A stretch of DNA of 64,000 nucleotides, from positions 239,550-303,549 of the forward strand of contig NZ_FQYX01000001.1 in the NCBI RefSeq assembly GCF_900141935.1, in the 5' to 3' direction. Shown here one piece after another: positions 8,503-16,747 of the stretch (positions within the stretch are counted from its first letter, which is position 1; the number at the start of each line of letters is the position of its first letter). A program made the translations under genes and the position numbers. Under the pieces are notes generated by a model. The model ran no database searches. It was not told the DNA's origin and saw only the letters and a program-made list of their open reading frames with translations. This DNA is from Arenibacter nanhaiticus (GTDB lineage: Bacteria > Bacteroidota > Bacteroidia > Flavobacteriales > Flavobacteriaceae).

Positions 8503-9780
8503 TTAGAAATTATAGGAGATACCTACCGCAAAGAGTTGCTTAAACTGAATTTTAGGGACCCCTTCACTTATAATGGAACCATCTTCGGCCTTTACAGGAT
8601 CCATCAAAATATCATCATCATATAAGATATGGGTGCCTAATTTTGTGCTCACATATTTATTGACTTTAAGGTCAAGGTTCAGTTCCCAGTCGAGATCAAT
8701 ATTTCCAAAGCTTTTCAGGTAATCGGAATATAAACTGGCCCTGCTCCTTAACTTTACATTCTCAGAGATCTTAGATTCCCATGTATTGGTAACGAGGAAC
8801 CCAAATTCCATGAGCACATTTTCACCGTCGGTTATTTTATTGCCATCGGCATCATATTGTGCTTTTTTTGCTCCAAAGGCACCTTTATCTGCCAAATCTT
8901 GATCTAATATAAAGGTTGCTTTTTGTGTAAAAGGGGAAATGTATAAGTTTAGTTTTTTCCCTTCAGGAATAAAGGAGGTTCCGGCTCCAATAAATCCATA
9001 CCCAGGGGCCATAAACCTGGAAATAGGAGTTTTTCTATTGGGATATTTAAAACCTTTTGAAAATTGGGTGTTAAAGTTCGCCCGAACCGAGTAGTACCAG
9101 TTACTGATGGTGTCTCTTCGGTATGCAAAGGTCGATGAAATACGGATCGCATCATCTGTCTTTCGCAGCTTTTCATTTTCTTGGGAGTTTATGCCATACC
9201 TGAGTTCTAGGTCATTATCCCATTTTATATATCTAAATTTATAATTTCGGACAAATTTGATGTTGGCCAAGGCCGAAACGGAATTGTTACCCCCTGCATT
9301 CCAATTGATAAAGGCTACTTCACTTAGATTTATTCCTAATTTATTTTCTTTTTCCCAAAAAGACGGAATCCTAAATCGTTTGTATTGTTCGTCTAAGGGC
9401 TTTGTTCTTTTAAAAGAAATTACGGGGTTCGTAAGGTTGGCGCCTCTAGGGATATTTTTAATCTTATCCTGAAAGGTCCTAATGACAATAGTATCGACAA
9501 CGCGCATGCTATCGATCTGCATGGAATCTAAATACTGAAAAGGCATTATGGAATCTATCGCCGGAGCAGGTCTTAGCGAGTCTATAGTAGGGGTAGGCCT
9601 AAGAGAATCAATCTCCCGAGCAAGTCTTATCGAGTCTACAGTAGCGCTGGTTCTAAGAGAATCTATCACCGGAGCGGGCCTCAGAGAGTCTATCGCCGGA
9701 GCGGGCGGAATAGTGTCCTGTGCATTAAGTTGGTTAAAACAAAGTATTAAAAAGGCAATGAAAGTTATTTTACTACGCAT
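8503..9780 (-). CDS. DUF3078 outer-membrane-type protein with N-terminal tandem repeats
   Basis: 425 residues: a signal peptide (ending NAQ at about 21), a low-complexity linker of about seven 9-residue repeats (PAPAIDSLR-like, residues 26-88), then a beta-rich DUF3078 domain with alternating aromatic strands ending YNF, as expected for an outer-membrane barrel. Function is not established for this family. The start codon lies 1 nt after the dxs stop, so the gene is very probably co-transcribed with dxs. The repeats are encoded by an imperfect 27-bp tandem array (9517-9705), a possible site of length variation. Confidence 0.85.
   Translation of the reverse strand: MRSKITFIAFLILCFNQLNAQDTIPPAPAIDSLRPAPVIDSLRTSATVDSIRLAREIDSLRPTPTIDSLRPAPAIDSIMPFQYLDSMQIDSMRVVDTIVIRTFQDKIKNIPRGANLTNPVISFKRTKPLDEQYKRFRIPSFWEKENKLGINLSEVAFINWNAGGNNSVSALANIKFVRNYKFRYIKWDNDLELRYGINSQENEKLRKTDDAIRISSTFAYRRDTISNWYYSVRANFNTQFSKGFKYPNRKTPISRFMAPGYGFIGAGTSFIPEGKKLNLYISPFTQKATFILDQDLADKGAFGAKKAQYDADGNKITDGENVLMEFGFLVTNTWESKISENVKLRSRASLYSDYLKSFGNIDLDWELNLDLKVNKYVSTKLGTHILYDDDILMDPVKAEDGSIISEGVPKIQFKQLFAVGISYNF
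9517..9705 (-). repeat. 27-bp imperfect tandem repeat inside the DUF3078 gene
   Basis: About seven in-frame units encode 9-residue blocks of the pattern xxPxIDSLR. Units vary at synonymous and non-synonymous positions, so the array is old rather than freshly amplified. It encodes a Pro/Asp/Ser linker between the signal peptide and the barrel domain. Confidence 0.8.
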
Positions 9781-9781
9781 G

Positions 9782-11560
9782 TTAATCTGTGTTCAAAATA
9801 GAATTAATGTAATTATTAAGGCTCAACATATCAATTTCAGTAAGCGATTGAAGCTCTTCAACGGTACCGTGTTCTATAAATAAATCTTCTATTCCAAAGA
9901 TTTTGATTGGTTTTCTTATCCCAATTTCATTGGAAAACTCTAGGACGGCACTGCCGAATCCACCAGCTTTACAACCGTCTTCAATGGTTATAATATGGGT
10001 ATAGGTTTCCAGGATACTTGTCAGCATTTTGGCGTCCAAAGGTTTTATAAACCGCATATTATAATGACCAATTTTACTAGCATCTTTTCGAGCTTCCAGT
10101 AATTGGGTGACCATATTACCAATATGGCCGATGGAAAGAACAGCAATTTCCGTACCTTTTTTTAATTCTTGAGCGATTCCTATGGGAATTGCTTTAAATT
10201 TCTGCTTCCAATCGATGGTTACTCCCCTTCCTCTAGGGTATCTGATGGCAATAGGGTGCTGTAATCCCAATTGGGCCGTATACATTATATTGCGCAATTC
10301 TACTTCGTTCATTGGTGCAAAAATAACCAGATTCGGAATACATCTTAGATAAGCAATATCGTAAAGTCCGTGATGGGTAGCCCCATCCTGACCTACTAGG
10401 CCGGCACGATCCAAACAAAAAACCACCGCTAGGTTTTGCAGTGCCACATCGTGAATTATTTGATCGTAGGCCCTTTGTAAAAAGGTTGAATAGATATTGC
10501 AAAAGGGCACTAAACCTTCAGCAGCCATCCCGGCGGCCATGGTAACGGCGTGTTGTTCGGCAATGCCAACATCGAAGGCCCTTTCTGGAATTTGTTCCAT
10601 CATAAACTTTAAGGAACTACCGGTAGGCATAGCAGGGGTAATACCCACGATACGTCGATTTTCCTTGGCGAGTTCTACGAGCGATAGACCAAAAACGTCC
10701 TGGTATTTGGGCGGTTCAACTCGACTTGATTTTGGCAAAAGATCGCCGGTTAGTTTATCGAATTTCCCTGGGGCGTGATATACGACCTGATTTTCCTCGG
10801 CCTTTTTCAATCCCTTGCCCTTGGTGGTAATAATATGTAAGAACTTTGGGCCTTGAATGGTTTTTAACCTTTCTAGTTCCTGTATAAGCCCCGGTAAATC
10901 ATGTCCGTCTATAGGACCTGAATAGTTGAAATTTAGGGCCTCGAATATATTTTCTTGTCGTGCCGTGCCTTTTTTTACGTTCGTCAAATATTTTTTTAAA
11001 GCTCCCACACTTGGATCAATGCCAATGGCATTATCGTTAAGAATAATTAATACATTGGCTGTTGTTACCCCTGCATGGTTAAGGCCTTCGAAGGCCATAC
11101 CGCTAGCAATAGAGGCATCCCCGATGACGGCAATATGTTGGCGTTCCTTTTCTCCCTTTAATGCAGATGCCAAGGCCATTCCTAGAATAGCAGAAATTGA
11201 AGTAGAGCTATGTCCGGTTCCGAAATCGTCATAGGGACTTTCGCTGCGGTTTGGAAATCCGCTAATTCCTCCTTTTTGTCTGTTGGTATGGAAAATATCC
11301 TTTCGACCAGTCAAAATTTTATGTCCATAGGCTTGGTGGCCCACATCCCAGATAAGTTTGTCATTGGGCGTATCAAAGACATAGTGTAGGGCTATAGTCA
11401 GTTCTACGACTCCTAAACTAGCGCCTAAGTGACCTTCTTTAGTAGCCACGATATCGATAATAAACTCCCTTAACTCTTGGGCGAGTTGATGGAGTTCGGC
11501 AAGTTTTAATTGACGAAGCTCAAGAGGACTATGTATATGTTGAAGGAGACCTGTAGGCAT
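9782..11560 (-). CDS. dxs: 1-deoxy-D-xylulose-5-phosphate synthase
   Basis: 592 residues, a thiamine-diphosphate enzyme making DXP from pyruvate and glyceraldehyde 3-phosphate, the entry step of the MEP isoprenoid pathway. Visible motifs: DVGHQAYGHK near 72-81, the ThDP/Mg motif GDAS (147-150) with NDN (175-177), the DXS-specific YSGPIDGHD (213-221) and the catalytic Glu335 in VGIAEQHAVT. It is slightly shorter than the E. coli enzyme. It leads a two-gene unit with the DUF3078 protein. The polyprenyl synthase and lycopene cyclase downstream in this window use its products. Confidence 0.97.
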   Translation of the reverse strand: MPTGLLQHIHSPLELRQLKLAELHQLAQELREFIIDIVATKEGHLGASLGVVELTIALHYVFDTPNDKLIWDVGHQAYGHKILTGRKDIFHTNRQKGGISGFPNRSESPYDDFGTGHSSTSISAILGMALASALKGEKERQHIAVIGDASIASGMAFEGLNHAGVTTANVLIILNDNAIGIDPSVGALKKYLTNVKKGTARQENIFEALNFNYSGPIDGHDLPGLIQELERLKTIQGPKFLHIITTKGKGLKKAEENQVVYHAPGKFDKLTGDLLPKSSRVEPPKYQDVFGLSLVELAKENRRIVGITPAMPTGSSLKFMMEQIPERAFDVGIAEQHAVTMAAGMAAEGLVPFCNIYSTFLQRAYDQIIHDVALQNLAVVFCLDRAGLVGQDGATHHGLYDIAYLRCIPNLVIFAPMNEVELRNIMYTAQLGLQHPIAIRYPRGRGVTIDWKQKFKAIPIGIAQELKKGTEIAVLSIGHIGNMVTQLLEARKDASKIGHYNMRFIKPLDAKMLTSILETYTHIITIEDGCKAGGFGSAVLEFSNEIGIRKPIKIFGIEDLFIEHGTVEELQSLTEIDMLSLNNYINSILNTD

Positions 11561-11577
11561 GAAAAAAAATTAAAGCA

Positions 11578-11585
11578 CAAAACTA
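11578..11585 (-). promoter_or_regulatory. Putative -7 promoter box of dxs
   Basis: TAGTTTTG on the minus strand fits TAnnTTTG and lies 17 bp before the dxs ATG. A TTG exists upstream at somewhat short spacing (15 bp). Confidence 0.4.
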
Positions 11586-11728
11586 CGGTATTTACGGATT
11601 CAATTTAGAATTCCTTAGGGTATCCTTAACGGTTTTTAGTAATATTTGTTGAAGGTGAGGACAGGAGAGCCCAATTTTTTTTTGCTCATAGGCCATTATT
11701 GTTTACTATTGTATCTAAACTTTTTAGG

Positions 11729-12178
11729 ATGATAACACCCTTTGATGACGCCTATTTTATGAAGAAGGCCTTGCAAGAAGCCGAAATTGCCTTTGAAAAG
11801 GGAGAGGTTCCGGTAGGGGCAGTGATTGTGGTAGAGGACAGGATTATTGCCCGAGCGCACAACCTTACCGAACAATTAAACGATGTTACTGCCCATGCAG
11901 AAATGCAGGCTATTACGGCTGCGGCCAACTTTTTAGGAGGGAAATATTTACATAATTGTACCCTTTACGTCACTTTAGAGCCTTGTCAAATGTGTGCGGG
12001 GGCCCTTTATTGGAGTCAAATTTCCAAAATTGTCTACGGTGCCAAGGACACAGAAAGAGGTTTTTCTACCATGGGAACTAAAATACACCCTAAGACAAAG
12101 GTGGTACAAGGGGTCATGGAAAAGGAGGCGGCGCAACTATTGAAGCGATTTTTTATCGAAAAAAGAAATTTAAATTAA
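11729..12178 (+). CDS. tadA: Nucleoside deaminase, probable tRNA adenosine(34) deaminase TadA
   Basis: 149 residues of the zinc-dependent deaminase fold. The catalytic HAE motif (His56-Ala57-Glu58, in TAHAEMQA) and the zinc-binding PCxxC motif (LEPCQMCAGA, Cys86 and Cys89) are present with the short spacing typical of TadA/guanine deaminase-like proteins. TadA converts A34 to inosine in tRNA-Arg(ACG). The frame extends up to a TTG at 11699, but the ATG at 11729 gives the usual family start. It is monocistronic; a dispersed repeat element starts 11 nt after its stop. A free-base or nucleoside deaminase role cannot be excluded. Confidence 0.88.
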   Translation: MITPFDDAYFMKKALQEAEIAFEKGEVPVGAVIVVEDRIIARAHNLTEQLNDVTAHAEMQAITAAANFLGGKYLHNCTLYVTLEPCQMCAGALYWSQISKIVYGAKDTERGFSTMGTKIHPKTKVVQGVMEKEAAQLLKRFFIEKRNLN

Positions 12179-12189
12179 AGTTCTTTTTT

Positions 12190-12269
12190 GCGTTAGGGAT
12201 CGCGGCGGCATCCCCGCAGCAAGGCAAGGGATAAAGCCAAGAGCCCGACCGACGAAGGAGGGAACGCCC
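12190..12269 (+). repeat. Dispersed structured repeat family A, copy 1 (short-hairpin type)
   Basis: 80 nt, begins GCGTTAGGGAT and ends GGGAACGCCC. The central hairpin is of the ATCCC...GGGAT type. It is one of six copies in the window and lies just downstream of tadA. Confidence 0.85.
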
Positions 12270-12373
12270 AAATTATTTTGCTGAACACCTTGGAAAATTG
12301 AAGGTGACGAGATCTAGAATGCTTGCTGTTATAAGTTTCGAGATGAATGGCTTGTACCCTCGATAAAATCCAT

Positions 12374-12399
12374 AAAAAAACCCTCAGCGTGACTGAGGG
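12374..12399 (-). terminator. Intrinsic terminator of the cold-shock gene
   Basis: Minus strand: stem CCCTCAG/CTGAGGG (arms 12393-12399 and 12381-12387) with a 5-nt loop, followed by seven T residues. It lies 28 bp after the csp stop codon. Confidence 0.85.
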
Positions 12400-12427
12400 C
12401 TTTGCATTTTTTTCAAAATAAAATATA

Positions 12428-12622
12428 TTAGCCTATTACCTGCACTTGTGCGGCAACGATGCCCTTTCGTCCTTCTTCTTCCTGATATTCTACTTTGTCA
12501 CCTTCGTTAAGCTCGGTTCCGTTCAGTGCCGTGGCGTGAACAAAAATGTCTTGTCCTGTGTCGTCGTTTGTAATGAATCCAAAACCTTTGGTTTCATTGA
12601 AAAATTTTACTGTTCCTGTCAT
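12428..12622 (-). CDS. Cold-shock domain protein (CspA family)
   Basis: 64 residues, a single cold-shock OB-fold. RNP1 is KGFGFI (residues 12-17) and RNP2 is DIFVH (25-29), both intact. Such proteins bind single-stranded RNA/DNA and melt RNA secondary structure; expression is often set by a long structured leader. The 93-bp upstream spacer is AT-rich. It is followed by a strong terminator and so is probably a monocistronic transcript. Whether it is cold-inducible cannot be read. Confidence 0.95.
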   Translation of the reverse strand: MTGTVKFFNETKGFGFITNDDTGQDIFVHATALNGTELNEGDKVEYQEEEGRKGIVAAQVQVIG

Positions 12623-12715
12623 TCCATTAAGATTAAAATAATAACTGATTAGCTTACTAAGCTATGTTTATTTTAATATAAAACCAAACGGAATTAATTT
12701 AAAATGGGGAAAAAC

Positions 12716-12967
12716 TTACTGATTTTGAGGCTTCTTCTTTTCATTTGCCTGCATTTTTTTTATGTTTTCCTCGTTCAGCATATAGTCTTTCATGTTTTTG
12801 CCCTTGCTGACTTTTATTAAAAAAAGCGGCATGGCCACCAAAAATATGCCTACAGTGCCAAAGCCAATACACTTGTTTGCTAGGACCAGGTTTTCTTCGT
12901 TGATGGTGAATCCGTAAGTAATGGAGGCCAAGGAGCCTACAAAAATTAGAATTATAAGATACTTCAT
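12716..12967 (-). CDS. Small two-helix membrane protein of unknown function
   Basis: 83 residues: an N-terminal hydrophobic helix (about 3-20), a second one (about 33-52), then a Lys/Asn/Gln-rich cytoplasmic tail. No enzymatic motif is visible and I do not recognise the family by name. It starts 16 bp downstream of the ClC channel gene on the same strand and is probably co-transcribed with it. The length and clean start make it a real small gene rather than a chance frame. Confidence 0.7.
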   Translation of the reverse strand: MKYLIILIFVGSLASITYGFTINEENLVLANKCIGFGTVGIFLVAMPLFLIKVSKGKNMKDYMLNEENIKKMQANEKKKPQNQ

Positions 12968-12983
12968 TGGTATGGAATGAACA

Positions 12984-14777
12984 TTATCGTGTAAAATTAA
13001 TTAATTTTCTTCGGTAAGAGGTCAATAGTTTTGATTTAGAAATGAATCCGGAGTATTTACCGTCCTTAACTACCGGAAGGTTCCAGGCGCCACTAGCTTG
13101 AAATTTGTCCATAATATCGGTCATCTTATCCTTTTCCCACGCAATAATCTCGGGTGGGGTCTGCATTATATCACTGGCTATTACTTCTTGGTACATAGAT
13201 TGGTCGAACATGATGGGTCTTATATCGTCTAATAGGATGACCCCTAGTAGGGAGCCGTCTTTTTCATCGATTACCGGAAAAATATTCCGATTAGATTTTA
13301 CGACGGCCCGGTGGACAATATCGCCAAGGTTCATTTCTGGATAAATAGGAATGAAATTGGTCTCTACCACCTTTTCAATATCCATTAGGGTTAAAATGGC
13401 ATGATCTTTATCGTGGGTGATCAATTCCCCTTTTCTACCCAATTCCATATTGTAAACGGAGTGCGGGTGTACGTATTTGGTAATGGCGTAAGAGATGGTA
13501 GCGGTAATCATTAGGGGAATAAATAGTTCGTACCCTCCGGTGACTTCTGCGATAAGGAATATTGCGGTCAAGGGGGCGTGGAGCACCCCTGCCATTAAAC
13601 CGGCCATGCCTACCAAGGTAAAATTACTTTCGGAAATTTGTTGGGGGAATATACCGATCTGGTTGATGATTTTGGCAATGCAGTTGCCCATGATACTGCC
13701 CATAAATAGGGTAGGGGCAAAAATACCACCAACGCCACCCGCCCCAAAGGTAAGGGCGCTAGCAATGATTTTAAAGAATATGAGGCCAATTAATAAGGCT
13801 ATAACCACCCATGCATTGCTGAGGTCTAAGTGGAAAATATTGGTTTCAAGGGCTTTCTCGGGCTGTCCTAGGATAAGGTTGTTGATAACATCGAACCCTT
13901 CTCCGTATAGGGGCGGAATTAGATAAATCAGTATCCCGATTCCAATTCCCCCTATGAGGAGGCGTTTTATGGGCGATTTTATGCGGTCAAAGAGCTTTTG
14001 TATACGATCGTAGACTTCGGTAAAATATATGGAGGTCAACCCGGCAAACAGTCCTAAAATTATAAAGTAGGGAACATCGCTAATTTTAAATCCGTCTATA
14101 ATTTTAAAAGGCAGCAATATATCGTTTCCAAAGAAAAAGTAGGACGTAATGATAGCGGAGATAGATGCCAGCAATAGCGGGATCATGGACGCTATGGTCA
14201 AGTCTAGGCTAAAGACCTCAATGGCAAAAATAATAGCGGCTATGGGCGCTTTAAAGATAGACGACATGGCCCCTGCAGCTGCGCAACCGATCAATAGGTT
14301 TCTGGTACTCTGGTTCATATGGAGCACCCTCGAAATATTGGAGCTAATGGCTGCACCGGTGGCTACGGTGGGGCCCTCAAGACCTACGGATCCTCCAAAA
14401 CCTATGGTAATGGGAGCTGTTAATATTGAGCCCAGCATTTGATACTTTTTCATAACCCCCTTTCGTTTGGAAATAGCAAAAAGGGTAGAGGGGATGCCGT
14501 GGCTGACCTTGTTTCTAAGGACATATTTTATAATGAGGTAGACCAGGGCAAACCCAATGAGAGGAAAAACAAAATAAAAGGCATTGTGGTAATGGCGAAC
14601 TAAATTCCCTTCTAATAAATGCTGAAAAAAATGGGTGAGGTTTTTTAGGATTACTGCCCCTACTCCAGAGGTGAATCCTACTAAGATACTCAGTATATAA
14701 ATGAAGTGTTTCTGGGAGATGTGCTTAGCACGCCAAACCAAAAAATTGGTCAACCAAGATTTTTTTAGTGTCGCCAT
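12984..14777 (-). CDS. ClC-family chloride channel/transporter with C-terminal CBS domains
   Basis: 597 residues. ClC selectivity motifs are visible: VSHGIPS (91-97, equivalent to GSGIP), GSVGLEGP (129-136) with the gating Glu134, and GGIFAPT further on. Roughly ten or more membrane segments are followed by a cytoplasmic pair of CBS domains in the last about 150 residues, which in this family bind nucleotides and regulate gating. The gating Glu is compatible with Cl-/H+ exchange. It is preceded by the aspS terminator, which ends just before its start codon. Transport mode and ion are inferred from the family. Confidence 0.92.
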   Translation of the reverse strand: MATLKKSWLTNFLVWRAKHISQKHFIYILSILVGFTSGVGAVILKNLTHFFQHLLEGNLVRHYHNAFYFVFPLIGFALVYLIIKYVLRNKVSHGIPSTLFAISKRKGVMKKYQMLGSILTAPITIGFGGSVGLEGPTVATGAAISSNISRVLHMNQSTRNLLIGCAAAGAMSSIFKAPIAAIIFAIEVFSLDLTIASMIPLLLASISAIITSYFFFGNDILLPFKIIDGFKISDVPYFIILGLFAGLTSIYFTEVYDRIQKLFDRIKSPIKRLLIGGIGIGILIYLIPPLYGEGFDVINNLILGQPEKALETNIFHLDLSNAWVVIALLIGLIFFKIIASALTFGAGGVGGIFAPTLFMGSIMGNCIAKIINQIGIFPQQISESNFTLVGMAGLMAGVLHAPLTAIFLIAEVTGGYELFIPLMITATISYAITKYVHPHSVYNMELGRKGELITHDKDHAILTLMDIEKVVETNFIPIYPEMNLGDIVHRAVVKSNRNIFPVIDEKDGSLLGVILLDDIRPIMFDQSMYQEVIASDIMQTPPEIIAWEKDKMTDIMDKFQASGAWNLPVVKDGKYSGFISKSKLLTSYRRKLINFTR

Positions 14778-14783
14778 AGGTTG

Positions 14784-14814
14784 AAAAAAAAATCCCGTAT
14801 AAGAACGGGATTTT
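14784..14814 (-). terminator. Intrinsic terminator of aspS
   Basis: Minus strand: 10-bp stem AAAATCCCGT/ACGGGATTTT (arms 14805-14814 and 14789-14798), 6-nt loop, then a T-run. It lies 4 bp past the aspS stop and immediately before the ClC start. Confidence 0.85.
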
Positions 14815-14818
14815 AAAG

Positions 14819-16573
14819 TTATAAAGAAATATTTAGTTTCAGATTAAGTTCTTTTAGTTGTTCTTCATCAATAGGGGAAGGGGCATCGATCATCACATCC
14901 CTACCGCTGTTGTTTTTTGGAAAGGCGATAAAATCGCGGATGGTTTCCTGACCTCCTAAAATAGCGACCAATCTGTCTAGACCAAAGGCAAGTCCACCAT
15001 GTGGGGGAGCACCGTACTTAAAGGCCTCCATTAAAAATCCAAATTGTGCTTTGGCTTCTTCCGGACTAAAACCTAAATGTTTAAACATCGTGGCTTGCAT
15101 ATCGGTATCGTGGATACGGATAGACCCGCCTCCAATTTCATTACCGTTCAATACCAAATCGTAGGCATTTGCCTTCACTGCTCCCGGGTCTGTATCCAAT
15201 AGTGCTAACTGGCCAGGTTTTGGGGAGGTAAACGGGTGGTGCATGGCATGGTAATGGCCAGTTTCTTCATCGAGTTCCAACAATGGAAAATCGATGACCC
15301 ATAGCGGGGCGAACTCGTTGTTTTTTCGCAATCCCAGGCGCGTGGCGAGTTCCATACGAAGGGCACTCAGTTGGGTTCTTGTTTTGTTGGCATCCCCAGA
15401 AAGCACACAAATAAGGTCGCCTGGTTTTGCACCGGTAATTTTTGCCCATTCGGCAAGGTCGTTACTATCGTAGAATTTATCTACCGAAGATTTTAAGGAG
15501 CCATCGGCATTGTATTTTACATATACCATTCCTTTGGCACCTACCTGTGGTCTACGAACCCAATCGATAAGGGCATCGATTTCTTTTCTGGTATAGGTTG
15601 CGGCACCCGGAACAGCAATTCCGACAACTAGTTCGGCATCGTTAAAAACGCCAAACTCTTTGTGTTGGGCAACAGCATTTAATTCGCCAAATTCCATTCC
15701 AAAACGAATGTCCGGTTTGTCGTTCCCGTATTTCTTCATGGCATCGTCGTAGGTCATTCTTGGGAAGGAGTCTACGGTTACACCTTTTATTTCCTGTAAC
15801 AGGTGTCTGGTAAGACCTTCGAAGACGTTTAAAATATCTTCTTGCTCCACAAAAGCCATCTCACAGTCTATTTGTGTAAATTCTGGCTGACGGTCGGCTC
15901 TGAGGTCTTCGTCCCTGAAACATTTTACGATCTGGAAATATTTGTCCATTCCCCCTACCATCAACAACTGTTTAAAGGTTTGTGGAGATTGGGGAAGGGC
16001 ATAAAATTGTCCTTCGTTCATTCTGCTTGGAACCACAAAATCTCTAGCACCTTCCGGAGTAGATTTAATAAGGTATGGGGTTTCTACTTCAATAAAGCCT
16101 TCATCGGAAAGATATTTTCTGACTTCGATGGCAACCTTATGTCTAAAAATCAGGTTCTCTTTTACCGGATTCCTACGGATGTCCAGGTAGCGATATTTCA
16201 TACGAATATCTTCACCTCCATCGGTCTGGTCCTCAATTGTAAAAGGAGGTACCAAGGATTGGTTTAGGACTTTTATCGCAGTTACCAACACCTCTATCTG
16301 TCCCGTAGGGATATTTGGGTTTTTGGAAGTACGTTCTATTACCGTTCCTGTAATCTGAACAACAAACTCGCGGCCTAGGCCTTTTGCGGTTTCCATAATT
16401 TCTTTAGGGGTACGCTCCTCATCAAAAATTAATTGGGTAATTCCATAACGGTCGCGTAAATCTGCCCAAATGACAAATCCCTTGTCCCTTACTTTTGCTA
16501 CCCAACCCGATAGGGTTACCTCCTTATTGATGTCTGAAAGGTTCAGTTCACCACAATTATGACTTCTATACAT
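14819..16573 (-). CDS. aspS: Aspartate--tRNA ligase
   Basis: 584 residues, a class II aminoacyl-tRNA synthetase of the bacterial AspRS type. It has an N-terminal OB-fold anticodon-binding domain, the catalytic core with motif 2 region [18 protein letters not shown], the bacterial-specific GAD insertion domain in the middle, and motif 3 [12 protein letters not shown] near the C-terminus. It charges tRNA-Asp. Two tRNA-Asn genes lie further along, but whether this enzyme is discriminating or also charges tRNA-Asn cannot be decided without searching for gatCAB and asnS elsewhere. It has its own promoter and terminator. Confidence 0.97.
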   Translation of the reverse strand: MYRSHNCGELNLSDINKEVTLSGWVAKVRDKGFVIWADLRDRYGITQLIFDEERTPKEIMETAKGLGREFVVQITGTVIERTSKNPNIPTGQIEVLVTAIKVLNQSLVPPFTIEDQTDGGEDIRMKYRYLDIRRNPVKENLIFRHKVAIEVRKYLSDEGFIEVETPYLIKSTPEGARDFVVPSRMNEGQFYALPQSPQTFKQLLMVGGMDKYFQIVKCFRDEDLRADRQPEFTQIDCEMAFVEQEDILNVFEGLTRHLLQEIKGVTVDSFPRMTYDDAMKKYGNDKPDIRFGMEFGELNAVAQHKEFGVFNDAELVVGIAVPGAATYTRKEIDALIDWVRRPQVGAKGMVYVKYNADGSLKSSVDKFYDSNDLAEWAKITGAKPGDLICVLSGDANKTRTQLSALRMELATRLGLRKNNEFAPLWVIDFPLLELDEETGHYHAMHHPFTSPKPGQLALLDTDPGAVKANAYDLVLNGNEIGGGSIRIHDTDMQATMFKHLGFSPEEAKAQFGFLMEAFKYGAPPHGGLAFGLDRLVAILGGQETIRDFIAFPKNNSGRDVMIDAPSPIDEEQLKELNLKLNISL

Positions 16574-16596
16574 GTTTTGTTCTTATAATGAAAGGA

Positions 16597-16604
16597 CAAA
16601 TGTA
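16597..16604 (-). promoter_or_regulatory. Putative -7 promoter box of aspS
   Basis: TACATTTG on the minus strand fits TAnnTTTG and lies 23 bp before the aspS ATG. Confidence 0.45.
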
Positions 16605-16747
16605 AGAAGTAATACGGGAAGCTGAAAAATTATAATCGTTTCAGAAATAAAAAATATCAAAATAATATTTTGCTGATTTATAGGGTATTATGTATTAATT
16701 CCTAAAAATTTGTTAAATTAGTAGGAATATCAACTAAATTATAGAAT

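Noticed and set aside
9548..9883. Plus-strand frame rich in SIAGAGL-type repeats
   Set aside because: It is the antisense reading of the 27-bp coding repeat in the DUF3078 gene; periodic composition keeps the frame open.
12190..12269. CRISPR-like interpretation of the family A repeats
   Set aside because: Copies are kilobases apart, without regular spacers or cas genes.
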